Part shown: piece by piece, positions 63,906 through 64,000 of the stretch
Numbering within the stretch: the first letter of the stretch is position 1
Layout of the letters: every line of letters starts with the position of its first letter
Source: Phyto melanocephala
Lineage: Eukaryota > Arthropoda > Insecta > Diptera > Rhinophoridae
Direction: 5' to 3'
DNA length: 64,000 nt
Assembly (NCBI GenBank): GCA_941918925.1
Contig: OW799237.1
Coordinates: forward strand, 72,737,126-72,801,125
The notes under the pieces: model-generated
Told to the model about the DNA's origin: nothing
Seen by the model: only the letters and a program-made list of their open reading frames with translations
Database searches by the model: none
Translations under genes and position numbers: made by a program

Positions 63906-64000
63906 CGGAAGCAGGTCGGTATTAAAAATTAGAAACATCGGCACATAGAGTAAACAACTTAGATATGAGCAGAAAACCACGACCACCTCGTTTTTTTCAC

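Overview
The window is AT-rich DNA of an insect, most likely a higher (probably calyptrate) fly. The reasons are the mixture of mobile-element families: two BEL/Pao retrotransposons (one with an envelope domain), a Ty3/Gypsy element, at least five broken mariner-type copies, a rosa/Tc1-type element, pogo-, PIF/Harbinger-, MULE- and hAT-derived pieces, short Helitrons built around GTGGGCGGGGCCACGCCC monomers, a tRNA-derived SINE, and a dispersed 'TATACCC ... TTCGGC..GCCGAA ... CTTACTTGTT' repeat that I associate with fly genomes. The species cannot be named from sequence alone. I recognise no host gene, rRNA, tRNA or CRISPR array. The long gaps look like ordinary intergenic or intronic DNA.

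Layout. 1-22 kb: mostly unique AT-rich sequence with scattered fossils. These are a mariner at 1.3 kb, a shrunken Harbinger at 4.9-5.9 kb, a pogo derivative at 7.7-8.4 kb, several palindromic MITEs, Helitron pieces at 12.7-14.8 kb, an arthropod repeat ORF split by a SINE at 15.0-16.1 kb, a 5'-truncated LINE at 18.8-19.9 kb and a mariner at 20.2-20.6 kb. 22.0-29.5 kb: a mariner cut in two by a young BEL element with a 5-bp target duplication. 31-37.7 kb: another mariner, an internally deleted Gypsy element with a 4-bp target duplication, a Harbinger-like MITE and a nearly full-length rosa-like transposon. 38-48.6 kb: a Helitron, a Harbinger MITE, a MULE pseudogene, a three-deep nest (foldback repeat containing a hAT containing a Helitron), a hAT transposase fossil and a LINE fragment. 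49.5-57.1 kb: a second BEL element in circularly permuted order (integrase-envelope, LTR, gag-RT), enclosed in the long inverted repeats of a mariner-like element. 58.7-62.5 kb: a large inverted duplication with a 1.1 kb spacer.

The genes do not form a host pathway. They are parts of selfish elements, almost all inactivated by stops, frameshifts or internal deletions. The main value of the window is its clear insertion history: exact target-site duplications, reading frames that rejoin when an insert is removed, and deletions that remove part of an LTR. The longest intact frame is the 1.2-kcodon integrase-plus-envelope frame of the second BEL element. I found no convincing new biological system. 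The most unusual structures are the permuted envelope-bearing BEL inside mariner ends, its leader with six short hairpins, and the inverted duplication.
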